From: DASUGM01 sp036274055
Lineage (GTDB): Bacteria; Acidobacteriota; Vicinamibacteria; Vicinamibacterales; SCN-69-37
Length of the DNA stretch: 15,306 nt
Reading direction: 5' to 3'
NCBI GenBank assembly: GCA_036274055.1
Contig: DASUGM010000307.1
Location: 1 to 15,306, forward strand
In this document: positions 14,386 to 15,306 of the stretch, in pieces
Layout: each line of letters begins with the position of its first letter
Numbering within the stretch: the stretch's first letter is position 1
The notes under the pieces: generated by a model
Told to the model about the DNA's origin: nothing
Databases searched by the model: none
What the model saw: the letters and a program-made list of their open reading frames with translations, nothing else
Translations under genes and position numbers: made by a program

Positions 14386-15306
14386 ATGATGACTCGTGCG
14401 TTGGCGGCTCTAGCGCTCGTCGCGGCGTCGCTCGGCGTCGTCCAGACCGATCCCGCCTTCAAAGTCGTCGGCCGGATTCCCGATCGCACCGAGGGACAGC
14501 AATTCCGCACCTTCGACACCGATCGCACGACCAACCGCGTCTACATGGGATCAGATCGCGGGCTCTACTGGCTGGATCTCGCCGAGCCCGATCGAGTCAA
14601 GGGGCCGATGTTCGAGAAGGACATCGTGAAGATCGAGATCGCCCAGGATCTCGGACGGCTGTTCTACTTCACGAAGGACGAAGTTGGATACGTGGACATC
14701 CGGAGGCCTGCCGACCCTGTCCGCATGCGCTCCCGGATCGAAGCGCGCGCGATGGCGTACGAGCCAACGCGGCACGAGGTCTACGTCGCGACCCGCGACG
14801 CCTATCTGACCGTCTTCGACGCCAGGTCGGGTGAATTCGGCATCCGCCTCCCCATACCGGGCGGGTTTGGCACCAGGCTCGAAGGCGCGCCGGGCCGCGT
14901 TTACGTGCAGGTGCAGACCGAGCAGGGCCTGTACGTGATCGACGCCGCGACTCACAAGATCGCGCCGTGGCCGGTGAAAGGCGTCGTCACCCCGGCACAT
15001 ATGGACGCGGATCCTGAAGGCCAGTACCTGTTCGTCTCGTGGGATCGGTACCTGGCCGCGGTGAACGTGCAGACGGCAACGATGATCGAGCGCGTGGTGG
15101 CGCCGGACAACACGTCCATCGCTTACGATCCCGGCAGCCGGCTGCTGATCGCCTCCTGGAATGACGAGCCGCCGCCGGTGAAGATCACCGCGTATCGCGT
15201 CGAGCCGAAGGGGCTGACGATCGTCTCGAAACTCGAGAATCCGAATATCGGATTGACCGGCGTGGAGCCCACCCATCGCGGGTTTCTCCAGCGCGGCAAT
15301 ACCAAC
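14386..15306 (+). CDS. Secreted beta-propeller-like protein (3' end outside window)
   Basis: Open for 307 codons from the ATG at 14386 to the last base, with no stop. The N-terminus (MMTRALAALALVAASLGVVQ) is a clear signal peptide, so the product is exported. The rest repeats short blades of the YVTN/YncE-like type: FRTFDTDRTTNRVYMGSDRGLYWLDL, AMAYEPTRHEVYVATRDAYLTV, GRVYVQVQTEQGLYVIDAATHKI, MDADPEGQYLFVSWDRYLAAVNV and IAYDPGSRLLIASW. Such proteins bind ligands or partner proteins, or act with redox cofactors; nothing here fixes a role. A second ATG follows directly. It is divergent from the kinase operon. The family assignment is by repeat look only. Confidence 0.7.
   Translation, partial: MMTRALAALALVAASLGVVQTDPAFKVVGRIPDRTEGQQFRTFDTDRTTNRVYMGSDRGLYWLDLAEPDRVKGPMFEKDIVKIEIAQDLGRLFYFTKDEVGYVDIRRPADPVRMRSRIEARAMAYEPTRHEVYVATRDAYLTVFDARSGEFGIRLPIPGGFGTRLEGAPGRVYVQVQTEQGLYVIDAATHKIAPWPVKGVVTPAHMDADPEGQYLFVSWDRYLAAVNVQTATMIERVVAPDNTSIAYDPGSRLLIASWNDEPPPVKITAYRVEPKGLTIVSKLENPNIGLTGVEPTHRGFLQRGNTN

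Overview
The window looks like chromosomal DNA from a GC-rich Gram-negative bacterium, most likely an acidobacterium (Vicinamibacteria-like). This is an inference from the mix of families: a soluble Ser/Thr kinase fused to a TolB-like domain and TPRs, a stand-alone 23S-rRNA-IVP-type four-helix-bundle gene, a tiny Fis-type HTH protein, and a DUF4390-NtrY-NtrX set. No rRNA, tRNA, phage or CRISPR locus was recognised.

Left part (1-5607, all minus strand). Five genes are packed as one probable operon, read right to left: a UPF0104/LPG-synthase-type membrane protein, nrdR, a DUF4390 exported protein, an NtrY-like membrane histidine kinase and an NtrX-like sigma-54 response regulator whose last residues lie beyond the left edge. 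Three of the four junctions are ATGA stop/start overlaps and the fourth is a 3-nt gap, so translational coupling is likely. A 38-bp divergent gap with a near-palindromic -10 region separates this operon from the plus-strand genes.

Middle (5646-7913, plus strand): a membrane-anchored DUF4097-like beta-repeat protein, purC (SAICAR synthase), and a 70-residue Fis-type HTH protein. Then comes a roughly 630-bp cassette (7921-8546) in which a minus-strand four-helix-bundle (IVP family) gene and several hairpins sit between inverted heptanucleotide repeat arrays. This is the most unusual structure in the window.

Right of it is a textbook heat-shock unit (8554-10768): a sigma70-type promoter, a CIRCE operator with one substituted position, groES, groEL, a second type of heptanucleotide array and a very strong intrinsic terminator. 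Converging on it from the right are a minus-strand pair: a Ser/Thr protein kinase-TolB-TPR gene whose end overlaps by 8 bp the start of a Tat-exported FMN alpha-hydroxy-acid dehydrogenase that carries a CxxCH motif. Divergent from the kinase, at the right edge, a secreted beta-propeller-like protein starts 10 bp after a perfect TATAAT box and runs off the window.

Functionally the window mixes stress response (groESL under HrcA), nucleotide metabolism (purC, nrdR) and envelope or redox sensing (NtrYX-like pair, kinase plus periplasmic oxidoreductase).
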